DNA of 64,000 nt from an uncultured Eubacteriales bacterium. Its GTDB lineage: Bacteria; Bacillota; Clostridia; Oscillospirales; CAG-272. Where the stretch lies: assembly GCA_900546315.1 (NCBI GenBank), contig URCP01000001.1, forward strand, positions 1 through 64,000. The letters run 5' to 3'. Below the pieces are notes generated by a model. That model made no database searches. It saw only the letters and a list, made by a program, of their open reading frames with translations, and was not told where the DNA came from. A program made the position numbers and the translations under genes. This document shows, piece by piece, positions 33,782-43,378 of the stretch (its first letter is position 1; the number at the start of each line of letters is the position of its first letter).

Positions 33782-34591
33782 TCAACCGAAAAACTGCCTC
33801 AGATAATTGAAATCCCGGTTCAGCGCGTCGAAATCCACCTTTCCGTCCGCGCCGAACCCGGTCGACTCAACAGTGAAGTCGCCGCGGTATCCCCGTCCCG
33901 CGAGCTTTCCGAAAAACTCCTTCAGCGGCACGTTGCCCTCACCGAGGTGCAGCACCTTCAGATGCTGCCAATCCATATACCCGCCGCCGTAATCGTTGGC
34001 GTGGATATGCGCTATTCTCCCGTCACGCCAGAAAAACTCTCTCCCCGGCGCGAATATATCCATCAGCTGTCCATGAAAAGCCGCCATCTTCGTGTCGAAC
34101 GTGAAGCGGATATCCGTCCTCTCCGCGAGCTCATCGAGACGCTTCTGCGGATCCCCGCGGTTGCACACGACATTCTCGACCGTTGGTATCAGCCCATGTG
34201 CCGACGCGATCCTGATGATCTCCGGCACAGCCGACAGATTATTCTCGAAATGGCTGTCCGAAACGATCCCGTTCCAGAGATGCAGCACAATAAGCCCGGC
34301 GCCAAGACGCTCCGCCGCGCGGCAGTTGATCTCAAAGAGCCTGTACCCCTCGGAAAAATCTCCGAGCGTGAACCTCTCGCCGACCGTCTTCTCGCAGTGG
34401 ACAGTCGGCATGGAGAGCCCGAGCGCCGCCGTGTCGGACACAACCTCATCGAGTTTGTCATACCACGTGTCGTAGATCATGAACTCAAACCCGTCACAGT
34501 GAAGCTCCGGCGCGAAGGACGCGAGCAGACGGTGATTTCTACCGTTCGGGCGACCTATAATCGCCCCGGTCGAGCAAAGTATCCTGTTCAT
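33782..34591 (-). CDS. Sugar phosphate isomerase/epimerase (xylose isomerase-like TIM barrel)
   Basis: A 269-residue AP-endonuclease-2/xylose isomerase-like barrel (PF01261): ELHCDGFEFMIYDTW, LSMPTVHCEKTVGERF, LIVLHLWNG, PTVENVVCNRGDP (metal Glu), RFTFDTKMAAFHGQ (metal Asp/His), IAHIHANDYGGG and FTVESTGFG (second metal Glu). Members isomerise sugars or cut abasic DNA; length and motifs favour a sugar enzyme. It overlaps the hslO stop by 4 nt. The substrate is unknown. Confidence 0.82.
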   Translation of the reverse strand: MNRILCSTGAIIGRPNGRNHRLLASFAPELHCDGFEFMIYDTWYDKLDEVVSDTAALGLSMPTVHCEKTVGERFTLGDFSEGYRLFEINCRAAERLGAGLIVLHLWNGIVSDSHFENNLSAVPEIIRIASAHGLIPTVENVVCNRGDPQKRLDELAERTDIRFTFDTKMAAFHGQLMDIFAPGREFFWRDGRIAHIHANDYGGGYMDWQHLKVLHLGEGNVPLKEFFGKLAGRGYRGDFTVESTGFGADGKVDFDALNRDFNYLRQFFG

Positions 34592-35511
34592 TTCTTTTCT
34601 TCGTCTTTTTCCGTGACTCCGTCGAAGAGCGCGAGCGCTTCCTTCGCGGTGAACTTATACTTCTTGTCGCAGAAGTGGCACTCCATGTCGATCTCCTCCG
34701 GCTTGCCATCGTCGCGGCACTCGGCGAGGATGCCCTCGATCTCCTTCTTTCCGAGACTGAACAGAGCTCTCGCGCAGCGTTCCCTCGAGCAGTCGCACAC
34801 ATACCCGACGTCGAGCTCGTCGAACACGTCGTACTCGATCCCATCCAGCGCGATGTCCATCACCTGCTTCGGCGTCAGACCGTCCGCGAAAAGTCTCGAC
34901 ACATTCGCGAGCCGCGGCGCGTTCTTCTCGAGCTTCGATATCGTGTCCTCGTCCGCCATAGGCAGGAGCGAGACAAGCACGCCTCCCGCCGCTAGACATG
35001 AATAATCCCGGTCCACAAGCACGCCGAGCGCACACAGAGTCGGCGTCTGCTCACTCGTCGCGAAATACTGCGTTATGTCCTCGGCGATCTCACCGCTGAC
35101 AAGATCTATCGTGCCTGAATACGGTTCCTTAAGACCGATATCCTTGGTCACACTCAGCGTCCCGTGTCCGATAGCGCCGGAGACGTCGAGCTTTCCGTTT
35201 GTTTTTTTCGGAATATCGACAATTGGGTTCTTTATATATCCCTTGACATTGCCCGCGTAATCTGAAACAGCTATGACGCTGCCCGCGGGTCCGTCGCCGC
35301 GTATATTTATCGTGAGCGAATTGCCCTTATCCTTGAGCAGGCTGCCCATTATCGACGCGGCGGTAAGAGTGCGGCCAAGCAGCGCGGACGCTGTCGGGGT
35401 CGTACCATGATACTTTATCGCGTCGTTCACTATCTCACGCGAATCGATGACAAAAGCGCGGGCGCTGCCATCCTTTGTCATGGCGCGCAGAAGCTTTGAT
35501 CTTTTTTCCAT
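34588..35511 (-). CDS. hslO: Redox-regulated chaperone Hsp33
   Basis: A 307-residue Hsp33. The N-terminal core has ARAFVIDSREIVNDA, GRTLTAASIMGSLLKD, INIRGDGPAGSVIAVSDYAGNVKGYI and TQYFATSEQTPT. The zinc-binding redox switch is CDC (VCDCSRERC region) and CHFC, near the C-terminus. It is activated by oxidation to hold unfolded proteins. AAAGGAACC before MEKRSKLL supports the start at 35511 rather than 35529. Presence in an anaerobe points to episodes of oxidative stress. Confidence 0.95.
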   Translation of the reverse strand: MEKRSKLLRAMTKDGSARAFVIDSREIVNDAIKYHGTTPTASALLGRTLTAASIMGSLLKDKGNSLTINIRGDGPAGSVIAVSDYAGNVKGYIKNPIVDIPKKTNGKLDVSGAIGHGTLSVTKDIGLKEPYSGTIDLVSGEIAEDITQYFATSEQTPTLCALGVLVDRDYSCLAAGGVLVSLLPMADEDTISKLEKNAPRLANVSRLFADGLTPKQVMDIALDGIEYDVFDELDVGYVCDCSRERCARALFSLGKKEIEGILAECRDDGKPEEIDMECHFCDKKYKFTAKEALALFDGVTEKDEEKK

Positions 35512-35610
35512 TCTGAAGGTTCCTTTCAACTCCGGAGCGCGTCATTCGTACATATCCGCGCTCCTTGCATATCGCAGATTCGCCGGGAAGAGAACTCCCC
35601 GGCGATTTTG

Positions 35611-36372
35611 TCAGTCTTTCCTTTTCGCGGTGAAGAGCCAGCGTTCAGTCGTTTCGCTGACAGCCCCGCCGTCTTCCCCGTACATCGCGAGCAGTTCAAA
35701 CCCGTTCTCATCAAGCAGCTTCTTCACCGTTCTCAGAGAATAGCATCTTTCCCTCTGCACCTCGTCAGAGCGCTCCCAGAGCCCGTCAGAAAGCTCTCTG
35801 AAGATCGAGAGATAGAAGTCGCACATCTTCGACTTCGGGTTATAATCGTTCTGCCACGCGCAGAGGACGCCATCTTCCTCGAGGACGAGCGAATTCTGCC
35901 CGTAGACGTTCTCATACTTATGCGGCGTGTTCATGTCAAACACAAAGAGCCCGTCCGGGTTCAGGTAATTGTGTATATGCGAGAGTGCCCGCGAGACGCG
36001 CCCGGTGTCGGTCAGGTAATTGAGACTGTCAAGGCAGCAGACAATCGCGTCGACCGTGCCGTAAAGCTCAAGCTCCGCCATATCCTGTCTCACGAGCAGA
36101 ACCTTGTGCGGGAATCTGTTTGCGTCGCACTTGAACCTCGCCTCTGACAGCATCTCCTCGGATATGTCGACCCCGGTCATGTCATACCCGCGCGCGGCGA
36201 GCTCAACAGTCAGCGAACCGGTACCGCAGGCGAGGTCGAGCACACTCTCGGGCTTCTTCGCGGCGAACTCTTCGAACTGCCGCTCGATATGATCCGCAAC
36301 CTTCACGTAATCGACGCCGTTCAGCCGGTCGTACACCGACGCGAGGGAAGTGTACGAAGTATCCGAACTCAT
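35611..36372 (-). CDS. Class I SAM-dependent methyltransferase
   Basis: A 253-residue methyltransferase. YTSLASVYDRLNGVDYVKVADHIE at the N-terminus, SVLDLACGTGSLTVELAARGYDMTGVDISEEML (motif I and II), DAIVCCLDSLNYLTD (motif IV). The C-terminal sheet region carries NVYGQNSLVLEEDGVLCAWQNDYN. Family members of this build methylate small molecules or tRNA; the substrate is unknown. It overlaps the yerC stop by 4 nt. Confidence 0.87.
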   Translation of the reverse strand: MSSDTSYTSLASVYDRLNGVDYVKVADHIERQFEEFAAKKPESVLDLACGTGSLTVELAARGYDMTGVDISEEMLSEARFKCDANRFPHKVLLVRQDMAELELYGTVDAIVCCLDSLNYLTDTGRVSRALSHIHNYLNPDGLFVFDMNTPHKYENVYGQNSLVLEEDGVLCAWQNDYNPKSKMCDFYLSIFRELSDGLWERSDEVQRERCYSLRTVKKLLDENGFELLAMYGEDGGAVSETTERWLFTAKRKD

Positions 36373-36659
36373 TTGCTGCGCTCCAGTCTGTCGAGAACGG
36401 TCATGTAGCCGTCGCTGCCATATTTGAGGCAGCGGTTCACGCGGCTGATGGTCGCGGTGCTGAGGCCGGTCTTCTCGGCGATCTCGGTGTATATATAGTT
36501 CTCCCTGAGCATCTTCGCGGCAAGCAGGCGCTTCGACATCTCCTGAAGCTCCGCGACGGTGCAGAGATCCTCAAAGAAGCTGTAGCACTCCTCAACGCTG
36601 TCAAGGGTAAGAATGCCCTTGAACAGAAAATCTATCTTTTCATCATTAAGCTTGTTCAT
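36369..36659 (-). CDS. YerC/YecD family TrpR-like DNA-binding protein
   Basis: A 96-residue HTH protein of the TrpR superfamily: FKGILTLDSVEECYSFFEDLCTVAELQEMSKRL followed by the HTH YTEIAEKTGLSTATISRVNRCLKYGSDGY. The family is widespread in Bacillota with no defined operator. The start MNKLNDEKID (36659) follows AAAGGAC. It is the first gene of a two-gene unit with the methyltransferase. Confidence 0.92.
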   Translation of the reverse strand: MNKLNDEKIDFLFKGILTLDSVEECYSFFEDLCTVAELQEMSKRLLAAKMLRENYIYTEIAEKTGLSTATISRVNRCLKYGSDGYMTVLDRLERSK

Positions 36660-36733
36660 TGAATATTGTCCTTTCAAACTGAGTTCGTATGTTGCCGCCG
36701 CCCGGCGGCGCGTTAAAAGATCATCATGCTTAT

Positions 36734-36762
36734 ATTGTAATATATTTTTCTCTTAAAGTAAA
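36734..36762 (-). promoter_or_regulatory. Promoter of the yerC unit
   Basis: Minus strand: TTTACT (36757-36762), 17 bp, TACAAT (36734-36739). A CGCCGCCGGGCGGCGGC hairpin lies in the leader. Confidence 0.65.
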
Positions 36763-36863
36763 GGGGTTTTTGAAAATAAATAAGTAAATTTATATCGACT
36801 TTATTGTTTAACCCCTGTTTTGCCGGTCGAAACCGCAGGATGATCCGCGTGACAATACAGACG

Positions 36864-37898
36864 TCACGGACAGATGAACTCCGCGAGAGCCGCCGCGTCG
36901 GCGCCCGCTATATATCCGCCGACGCCCGCCGCGGTGAGCCTCCGCTCTATCTCCTCGCGCGTGCAGAAAGCGCCGATAAGCGATCCTTCGAGTTCGGATA
37001 TATCCCTCACTCCGAAATAGTCTCCGTCAAGCCGTATCCTCGCGACGCGTCCATCCCGGACATCAAGTCCGAGACCGACACTGCCGAAATCGAAGCGTTT
37101 TTTTCTCGTGAGTCCGAAATCCGCCATCCTGCCGATATTCCACTCATCGGTTGAATATTTCGAATCGGCGAGCGCCTGTATACCGGACGCCGTGACCGCG
37201 TCAAACCCTTTCGCCGCCGTTCCGAAGCGCTCCGCCGCGAAATCCGCGAGGTAATCCATGAATCCAACAACGTCCGGACGTCTGCCGGCAGGTATAAGAT
37301 CTGATATGTTCGCAACGCGGCTGCGCACGCTCCGCACTCCTTTGCTCTTCAGCTTTTCCGGATCAACGTTCAGCGCTCCCTGCATATTTGTCATGTCCGC
37401 GGAATAAAGGAGAGTTCCATGGTGCATAGTCCTGTCTCTCCTGTCAGACGCCGTGAAGACACACTGAGCGTTCCCGGAAATCTTGCGCTTTTCGTCCCCG
37501 CACACGGCGACAATGTCGTTCCTGCCGGAGAGGGAAGCCGAGACACCCAGACCGGAAAGCGCCTCGACGACAGGCGCCGTGAAATAACCGAAATCAAGTC
37601 CGCCCTCACGTATTCCCCGCGACAATTCGCCGCCTGCCGGTGAGATGAATGTGAAATTGACATTCCCGAGATCATGAAATACCGCGCCGCCGCCGGTCAG
37701 ACGTCTCACAACCTTTATCCCGTGCGCTTTTGTGAAATTAAAGTTTATCTCAGCGAAAGCGTTCTGATTACGGCCGATTATCACCGCCGGAGAATTTCTC
37801 CAGAGCATGAATATATCGTCATCCGAGTGCTCGAGCAGATACTCCTCTGACGCGAGATTGAAGTAAGGATCCGTATTTTCGTTTATGAAGATCTTCAT
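36864..37898 (-). CDS. lplA: Lipoate-protein ligase A
   Basis: A 344-residue LplA. It starts FINENTDPYFNLASEEYLLEH; the lipoyl-AMP pocket is VIIGRNQNAFAEIN and VRRLTGGGAVFHDLGNVNFTFI; KISGNAQ and HHGTLLY follow. The C-terminal ~90 residues form the accessory domain of full-length LplA. It attaches scavenged lipoate to the E2 lipoyl Lys encoded in the same operon. It is the last gene, after a terminator-like hairpin behind the E1 gene. Confidence 0.94.
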   Translation of the reverse strand: MKIFINENTDPYFNLASEEYLLEHSDDDIFMLWRNSPAVIIGRNQNAFAEINFNFTKAHGIKVVRRLTGGGAVFHDLGNVNFTFISPAGGELSRGIREGGLDFGYFTAPVVEALSGLGVSASLSGRNDIVAVCGDEKRKISGNAQCVFTASDRRDRTMHHGTLLYSADMTNMQGALNVDPEKLKSKGVRSVRSRVANISDLIPAGRRPDVVGFMDYLADFAAERFGTAAKGFDAVTASGIQALADSKYSTDEWNIGRMADFGLTRKKRFDFGSVGLGLDVRDGRVARIRLDGDYFGVRDISELEGSLIGAFCTREEIERRLTAAGVGGYIAGADAAALAEFICP

Positions 37899-37952
37899 TG
37901 ATCATTCCTCCGCAAAAAGATTTCCGGCGCCGCCGTGAACAGGACGCTGCCG

Positions 37953-38000
37953 TATAAAAGAGCGGGGAGGCTCCGCTTTTCAAGCGGTGTTCCTCCCCGC
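37953..38000 (-). terminator. Terminator-like hairpin between E1 and lplA
   Basis: Minus strand: GCGGGGAGG pairs with CCTCCCCGC, with an inner CCGCTT/AAGCGG hairpin, then TCTTTT. lplA may be expressed by partial read-through. Confidence 0.6.
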
Positions 38001-38010
38001 GGATCATCGA

Positions 38011-40497
38011 TCAGAGTCCTTTTTTGCTCCTGTCAATCTTCTCGACGTCGCTTACGTTCAGTTTCGCGACATAGCCCGGTATCGGCATCAGCTTCTCGTG
38101 AATCACGTCGATGATGCCGTCAGCCTGCGGGAAGAAGTACTTCTCAAGCTCGTGGCAGGGCGTTATCCAGTTTCTCGAGCCGAACGCGACCGGCGGGGCG
38201 TCGAGATAATCAAACGCGAGCTCCGCGATGTCCGCCGCCATGTCCTTCATGACCGAGCCTCTCTCGCACGCGTCGCCGACGATGACAATCTTTCCGGTCT
38301 TCTTCACCGACTCGATAACCTTCGAATAATCGAACGGAACGATCGAACGGGCGTCTATGACCTCGGCGGAAATGCCGTACTTCTCCTCGAGCGTCTTTGC
38401 CGCCTCGAGAGCTCTGTACAGAACCGCGCCTATTGTCAGGATAGTTACATCCTTACCCTCACGCTTGACATCCGGCTCTCCGAGCGTCACCTCGTATTCG
38501 TCTGTCGGCACGCCGCCCTTGTGGAACTGCTCGCCGATATCATAGATACGCTGGCTCTCGAAGAACACGACAGGGTCAGTGCCGTTCAGAGCGGCGTTCA
38601 TGAGACCCTTAGCGTCATACGGAGAGGCGGGGAAGACGACCTTCAGACCCGGGATATGCGCTGTGAGCGCTGTCCAGTCCTGCGAATGCTGAGCGCCGTA
38701 CTTTGAGCCGACCGAGACACGGATGACTATCGGCATCTTCAGTATACCGGCGGACATCGACTGCCACTTCGCGACCTGATTGAATATCTCGTCTCCCGCG
38801 CAGCCGATGAAGTCCGCGTACATAAGCTCGACGATAACGCGTCCGCCGCACATCGCGTAGCCGACCGACGAGCCGATTATAGCCGACTCGGATATCGGCG
38901 CGTTGAAGAAGCGGTGATACGGAAGCGCCTCGGTAAGCCCGCGGTAAACGGCGTAAGCGCCGCCCCAGTCGCGGTTGTCCTCGCCATATGCGATAAGCGT
39001 CGGATCCTCATAGAACTTATCGATTATAGACTCGAAGAGAGCGTCCCTGAGACCGAAGGTCTTCGCCTTCGGAAGGGTCTTGCCGTTTTCGTCGAATGCC
39101 CACCTTGCCTTCAGAGCAAGCGACTTCACGCGCGGATTGTCCGCCTTCGGCATGAGAACCTCCGGCTCGCGGCCCTCTTCCATCGTTTTTTTGTGGCCGT
39201 TCGAATACATGATGCGCGCTATAGCGTCAGGATCCTTCTCAAGATCCATCCGAGGCGACAGGGTCTCGTCTATCGCGAGGCGGCATATCTTCGTCATGCG
39301 GCGGATGATGGTTTCATCTATCGCGTCGAACTCATCAGAGGACGCCACACCGCCGATTATGAGCTTTTCCTTATAAGCTCTGATCGGGTCCGCCTTTCTC
39401 CACTCCTCAAGCTCCTCCTCGGAACGATAAGTGGACGCGTCGGACGCCGAATGCCCGCTGAGACGGTAAGTGACAACATCAAGCAGGGCCGGCCCCTCGC
39501 CTCTGAGCAGCAGCTCCTTCTTGCGTGTGACCGCGTCAATGACAGCAAACGGATCGTATCCGTTCACCCTCTCCGCGTGCATCTGTTCTGGATTGAAGCC
39601 CGCGCCGAGACGCGCCGCCATGCCAAACGCCATAGTCTCGCCCATAGTCTGACCGCCCATGCCATAGAAATTATCGAAAATATTGAAAAGTATCGGAAGT
39701 CCCGGATTATTCCCATTATCCGTCTCGCCCCAGAGCTGTCTTATCTGATCCATTCCGGACATATTGAACGACTCAAGCACCGGCCCGCGACCGCACGCAC
39801 CGTCGCCGAAATTCGCGATGACAATGCCCTTCTTCTTATTCGCCCTCTTATAGAGCGCCGCGCCGAGCGCCACCGGAGCCGACCCGCCGACAATCGCGTT
39901 ATTCGGGAATATCCCGAACGGTATGAAAAACGCGTGCATCGACCCGCCAAGCCCCTCATTGAAGCCGGTAGTCCGCGCGAATATCTCAGCGAGCGCGCCG
40001 TAAAGCAGGAAATCTATCGCGAGCTCCTTTATATTGCCCTTGACCTCCTCGCGCCCCTCGACCACATTCAGTATCCTTCCGCCAAGGAACTCCTTCATGA
40101 TATCATAAAGCTCAGTGTCGTCCAGCTTATATATCGACGACAATCCCTTCGCGAGTATCTCACCGTGGCTCCTGTGCGAGCCGAACGTGAAATCGTTTAT
40201 ATCCAGCGAATAAGCTTCGCCGACCGCCGAAGCCTCCTGCCCGACAGACAAATGCGCCGGACCCGGGTTCGAATACTCCACCCCGTTATAAACCGACTTC
40301 GTCTTTATCTCGCCGAGCATCGTCTCAAACTCACGTATGATACGCATATCACGATATATACGCATCATATCGTCCTTCGAATAAAGCGCTTTCTCCTCGT
40401 CAAGCGTCTTCGCGTACTGATTCACCGGGATATCGTCGAAATGGATATATCCGGGCTGAAAGACCTTTTTCGGGTCAATATACTGACTCTTTGGCAT
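38011..40497 (-). CDS. Fused 2-oxoacid dehydrogenase E1 (alpha-beta)
   Basis: An 828-residue thiamine pyrophosphate enzyme with both E1 subunits in one chain. Alpha part (about 40-400): GPAHLSVGQEASAVGEAY, FGSHRSHGEILAKG, GGSMHAFFIPFG, and the TPP motif FGDGACGRGPVLESFN. Beta part (about 480-828): LRDALFESIIDKFYEDPTLIAYGEDNRDWGG, ISESAIIGSSVGYAMCGGRVIVE, VRVSVGSKYGAQHSQDWTA, and the C-terminal swivel domain. It decarboxylates a 2-oxoacid and acylates lipoyl-E2. Pyruvate or acetoin or branched-chain acids are all possible; operon content does not decide. Its upstream gap holds the R2 hairpin repeat. Confidence 0.9.
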   Translation of the reverse strand: MPKSQYIDPKKVFQPGYIHFDDIPVNQYAKTLDEEKALYSKDDMMRIYRDMRIIREFETMLGEIKTKSVYNGVEYSNPGPAHLSVGQEASAVGEAYSLDINDFTFGSHRSHGEILAKGLSSIYKLDDTELYDIMKEFLGGRILNVVEGREEVKGNIKELAIDFLLYGALAEIFARTTGFNEGLGGSMHAFFIPFGIFPNNAIVGGSAPVALGAALYKRANKKKGIVIANFGDGACGRGPVLESFNMSGMDQIRQLWGETDNGNNPGLPILFNIFDNFYGMGGQTMGETMAFGMAARLGAGFNPEQMHAERVNGYDPFAVIDAVTRKKELLLRGEGPALLDVVTYRLSGHSASDASTYRSEEELEEWRKADPIRAYKEKLIIGGVASSDEFDAIDETIIRRMTKICRLAIDETLSPRMDLEKDPDAIARIMYSNGHKKTMEEGREPEVLMPKADNPRVKSLALKARWAFDENGKTLPKAKTFGLRDALFESIIDKFYEDPTLIAYGEDNRDWGGAYAVYRGLTEALPYHRFFNAPISESAIIGSSVGYAMCGGRVIVELMYADFIGCAGDEIFNQVAKWQSMSAGILKMPIVIRVSVGSKYGAQHSQDWTALTAHIPGLKVVFPASPYDAKGLMNAALNGTDPVVFFESQRIYDIGEQFHKGGVPTDEYEVTLGEPDVKREGKDVTILTIGAVLYRALEAAKTLEEKYGISAEVIDARSIVPFDYSKVIESVKKTGKIVIVGDACERGSVMKDMAADIAELAFDYLDAPPVAFGSRNWITPCHELEKYFFPQADGIIDVIHEKLMPIPGYVAKLNVSDVEKIDRSKKGL

Positions 40498-40516
40498 AAC
40501 CTTTATCTCCTATATT

Positions 40517-40602
40517 CATTTGCTTGCAGGGAGGGGGAAAGCCCTTCGGGAAGGGCTTTCCCCCTCCCTGCACCCTCCCCTTTTCCCCAAGCTTCATACA
40601 TG
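40517..40602. repeat. Dispersed long-hairpin repeat, copy R2
   Basis: Begins GCTTGC (40522-40527), then a perfect 22-bp hairpin with a GG loop (arms 40526-40547 and 40550-40571). A tail ACCCTCCCC can compete with the 3' arm for the 5' arm, and the element ends near CATACAT, as in R1 at 24336-24411. It lies between the E3 and E1 genes, on the strand opposite to transcription. Confidence 0.65.
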
Positions 40603-40619
40603 GGTTATTTAGAGGGATT

Positions 40620-41975
40620 TTATTCGAACATCGCCTCGCGGATAACCTCGCAGACCGTCGGGTGCGGGAAGACAAAGCGACGAACGTCCTCGACGCGCAT
40701 CTCACGCTCCACCATCATCGCGGCTCCGTAGATTATCTCCGACGCGTAATTTCCTATCATATGGACGCCAAGGACACGGTGATGCGCCTTATCGGTGATG
40801 ATCTTCACAATCCCGTCGCCGCCCTCGTTCTCCGCGACATACCGCCCCGAATAACGCAGGGTCAGCGAACGCGTCTCCGCCTCTATCCCCTTCGCCCTCA
40901 CGCTCTCGTCCGTCTCGCCAACCGACGCGACCTCCGGATTCGTATAAATCACGGACGGTATCGACATATAATTCACGGCGTCCTTCTTCCCGAGCATATC
41001 ATTAACCGCGACCTCTCCCTCGCGGTAAGCCGTATGCGCGAGCATCGACCGACCGTTGACGTCGCCCGACGCCCAGACGCCGGGAACGTTCGTGCGCCCC
41101 CGCTCATCCGTCACGACAGCCCCGCGCTCAGTGAGCACTCCTATCGACTCAAGCCCGATACCGGAAGTATTGGGACGCCTCCCCACAGCGCACAACACAC
41201 AGTCCGCCGGAAGCGATTCCGTCTTCCCGTTGTATTCACAGGTAACCGCGCCGTCTCCGACAGCTGTCACCTTCGCGCCGAGCAGGAAACCGACGCCCTT
41301 CCTCTTGTAGTTTTTAAGTAATATATCCGCTATCTCCCGGTCCGTCGCCCCGCCGATATGGTCGAGCATCTCTACGACCGTCACCCGCGAACCTATCGAA
41401 TTGAAGTACGACGCCATCTCGAGCCCGATGACCCCGCCGCCGATAACGACGAGTCTTTCCGGAACATCGGTCATATCCAGTATCTCACGGTTCGTCTTCG
41501 CGAATCCCGAAGCGACCGCCTCTCGTAAACCCGGTATAGGCGGCACCGCCGCTGACGAACCGGTGCAGATAAGCAGCCTTTTTCCCTCGCAGACCGTGTC
41601 GCCGACCCTCACCGTGAAGCCATCACGGCGACCTGTTATCTGACCGTGTCCGGAGACGACCGTCACACCCGCGCGCTTCATCTTCGCGCCGATACCGCCG
41701 ACAAGCTGCCTCACGACCCTGTCCTTGCGCGCGACCACCTTCGCGTGGTCAATCGCCGCGCCGGAAAAGGTAACGCCGTAGTCTTCAGAATGCTTCGAGT
41801 AATCATATATCTTCGCGGAGTAGAGAAGCGTCTTTGTCGGTATGCAGCCCTCGTTCAGGCAGACTCCGCCGAGCGCCCTCTCTTCTATGACAAGGGTCTC
41901 AATGCCGCCCGTCGCCGCTCTCTCAGCCGCGTTGTATCCGGCGGGACCTCCGCCGAGTATTATCAGTCCGTACAT
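40620..41975 (-). CDS. lpdA: Dihydrolipoyl dehydrogenase (E3)
   Basis: A 451-residue flavoprotein. FAD motif ILGGGPAGYNAAERAA, redox-active GGVCLNEGCIPTKTLL disulfide, NAD motif LVVIGGGVIGLEMASYF, WASGDVNG, and the His/Glu active site FPHPTVCEVIREA. It reoxidises dihydrolipoamide of E2. The motif usually HPTxSE reads HPTVCE here. Seventeen nt separate it from the E2 gene. Confidence 0.95.
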   Translation of the reverse strand: MYGLIILGGGPAGYNAAERAATGGIETLVIEERALGGVCLNEGCIPTKTLLYSAKIYDYSKHSEDYGVTFSGAAIDHAKVVARKDRVVRQLVGGIGAKMKRAGVTVVSGHGQITGRRDGFTVRVGDTVCEGKRLLICTGSSAAVPPIPGLREAVASGFAKTNREILDMTDVPERLVVIGGGVIGLEMASYFNSIGSRVTVVEMLDHIGGATDREIADILLKNYKRKGVGFLLGAKVTAVGDGAVTCEYNGKTESLPADCVLCAVGRRPNTSGIGLESIGVLTERGAVVTDERGRTNVPGVWASGDVNGRSMLAHTAYREGEVAVNDMLGKKDAVNYMSIPSVIYTNPEVASVGETDESVRAKGIEAETRSLTLRYSGRYVAENEGGDGIVKIITDKAHHRVLGVHMIGNYASEIIYGAAMMVEREMRVEDVRRFVFPHPTVCEVIREAMFE

Positions 41976-41991
41976 ATCAGTCCTCCGTCAG

Positions 41992-43338
41992 TCACTTTGA
42001 GAGAAGCAGATCGAAGTCCGCGAGCGCCGCCGCGAGATCTTTAAGGAATCTCGCCGCCGGAGCCCCGTCGAGCGCCCTGTGGTCAAAGGTCAGCGACAGC
42101 CCCATCGCCGGGTATGTCGTCCCGTCCTCACGCGGTCTGTATGTCACGCAGTTTACTCCGAGTATGCAGACCTGCGGCGGATTTATGACCGGAGTGAAGC
42201 TTTCAATCCCGAGCGAGCCGAGATTCGTGACGGTTATCGTCCCGCCGGTCAGCTTATCGGGGGATATCGAACCGCTCTGCGCCTCTTTTATCAGAGCCTT
42301 TGCCTGTCTCGACAGCTCGCAGAGCGACAGCTTCTCAGCCCCGGCGAGCGTCGGAACCATAAGTCCGCGCTCCGTGTCAACCGCGATGCCGAGATTCACG
42401 GTGTCAAACACACGGATGAAATCCTCCATGAAATACGCGTTGCAGTCCTTATGCGACAGCAGCGTCTTCGCGCAGGCGAAGAGAACCATATCGTTGAGGG
42501 TTATATTCGCGAGCCCCAGCTCCTCTCCGCGCGCCTTGACCCTCGCGCGGTAAGCGAGTATCGCCGACGCGTCAAACGAGGTGTTCAGAGTAAGCTGCGC
42601 CATCGTGGAGAGAGACGCGTGCATCGACTTCGCGATGACCCGGCGTATGTTCGTGAGCTTCACATCGGTGTACAGAGCCTCCGTTCCCGGAGACTTCATC
42701 TCCTGTACCGTTGTCTCAGGCACGGCGCTCTCTGCCGGAACTTCCGGCGCGGTCGTGGCGATATTCTCCGCTATCACAGTCTCCGTCTCTTCCGGAATAT
42801 CCCTCTCCCCGGAGAGATATTTCTCAACCCTCTCTGTCGGAACAACATTTCCGTCATCAAGAATGCGATTCACGTCCCGCTCGATTATCCGCCCCATGGG
42901 TCCGGTCGGCGCCGCCTTCGAGAGGTCCGCGCCGGTCTTCAGCGCGAGATTCCGCGCCCTTGGTGAGATACGCAGGATATCGCCGGTTTCCTGAGCCGTG
43001 GCAACAACCGCGATATCCGTCTTTTCGGTCTCCGTTTCATCTGTCTCCGTCTCGTCCGGGGTTTCCTCACATTCAGGGCAAAAAGGTGAAATGTCCTCAC
43101 CTTCCTCGCCTATCACGCATACATTCTCGAGGCAGGGAACGTCGTCACCCTCCTCGGCGAAAATTCCGAGCAGGACGCCGTCGACCGGGCTCTTCTCGTC
43201 AAAGCTCGATTTGTCGGTCTCATATGAGAAGAGAATGTCGCCGACCCTGACGCGGTCGCCCTCCTTCTTGTGCCACTCGGTTATGACGCAGCTCTCGACG
43301 CTCTGCCCCTGCCGCGGCATTATTACAGCGATTGCCAT
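41992..43338 (-). CDS. 2-oxoacid dehydrogenase E2 (dihydrolipoamide acyltransferase)
   Basis: A 448-residue E2. One N-terminal lipoyl domain with Lys43 in SYETDKSSFDEKSPVDG; a flexible Glu/Thr-rich linker; a peripheral subunit-binding domain (ISPRARNLALKTGADLSKAAPTGPMGRIIERDVNRIL, about 125-165); a second linker; and the catalytic domain ending SLTFDHRALDGAPAARFL. It transfers the acyl group to CoA. First catalytic gene after deoR, with AAGGA before the start. A single lipoyl domain suits Gram-positive E2s of acetoin or pyruvate type. Confidence 0.93.
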   Translation of the reverse strand: MAIAVIMPRQGQSVESCVITEWHKKEGDRVRVGDILFSYETDKSSFDEKSPVDGVLLGIFAEEGDDVPCLENVCVIGEEGEDISPFCPECEETPDETETDETETEKTDIAVVATAQETGDILRISPRARNLALKTGADLSKAAPTGPMGRIIERDVNRILDDGNVVPTERVEKYLSGERDIPEETETVIAENIATTAPEVPAESAVPETTVQEMKSPGTEALYTDVKLTNIRRVIAKSMHASLSTMAQLTLNTSFDASAILAYRARVKARGEELGLANITLNDMVLFACAKTLLSHKDCNAYFMEDFIRVFDTVNLGIAVDTERGLMVPTLAGAEKLSLCELSRQAKALIKEAQSGSISPDKLTGGTITVTNLGSLGIESFTPVINPPQVCILGVNCVTYRPREDGTTYPAMGLSLTFDHRALDGAPAARFLKDLAAALADFDLLLSK

Positions 43339-43378
43339 AGTACTGTATCCTTTCTGTCATTATCGTTCGGACTATATG

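Noticed and set aside
36804..37154. A 116-codon plus-strand frame opposite lplA
   Set aside because: It overlaps the C-terminal domain of LplA and has Arg/Ser shadow composition.
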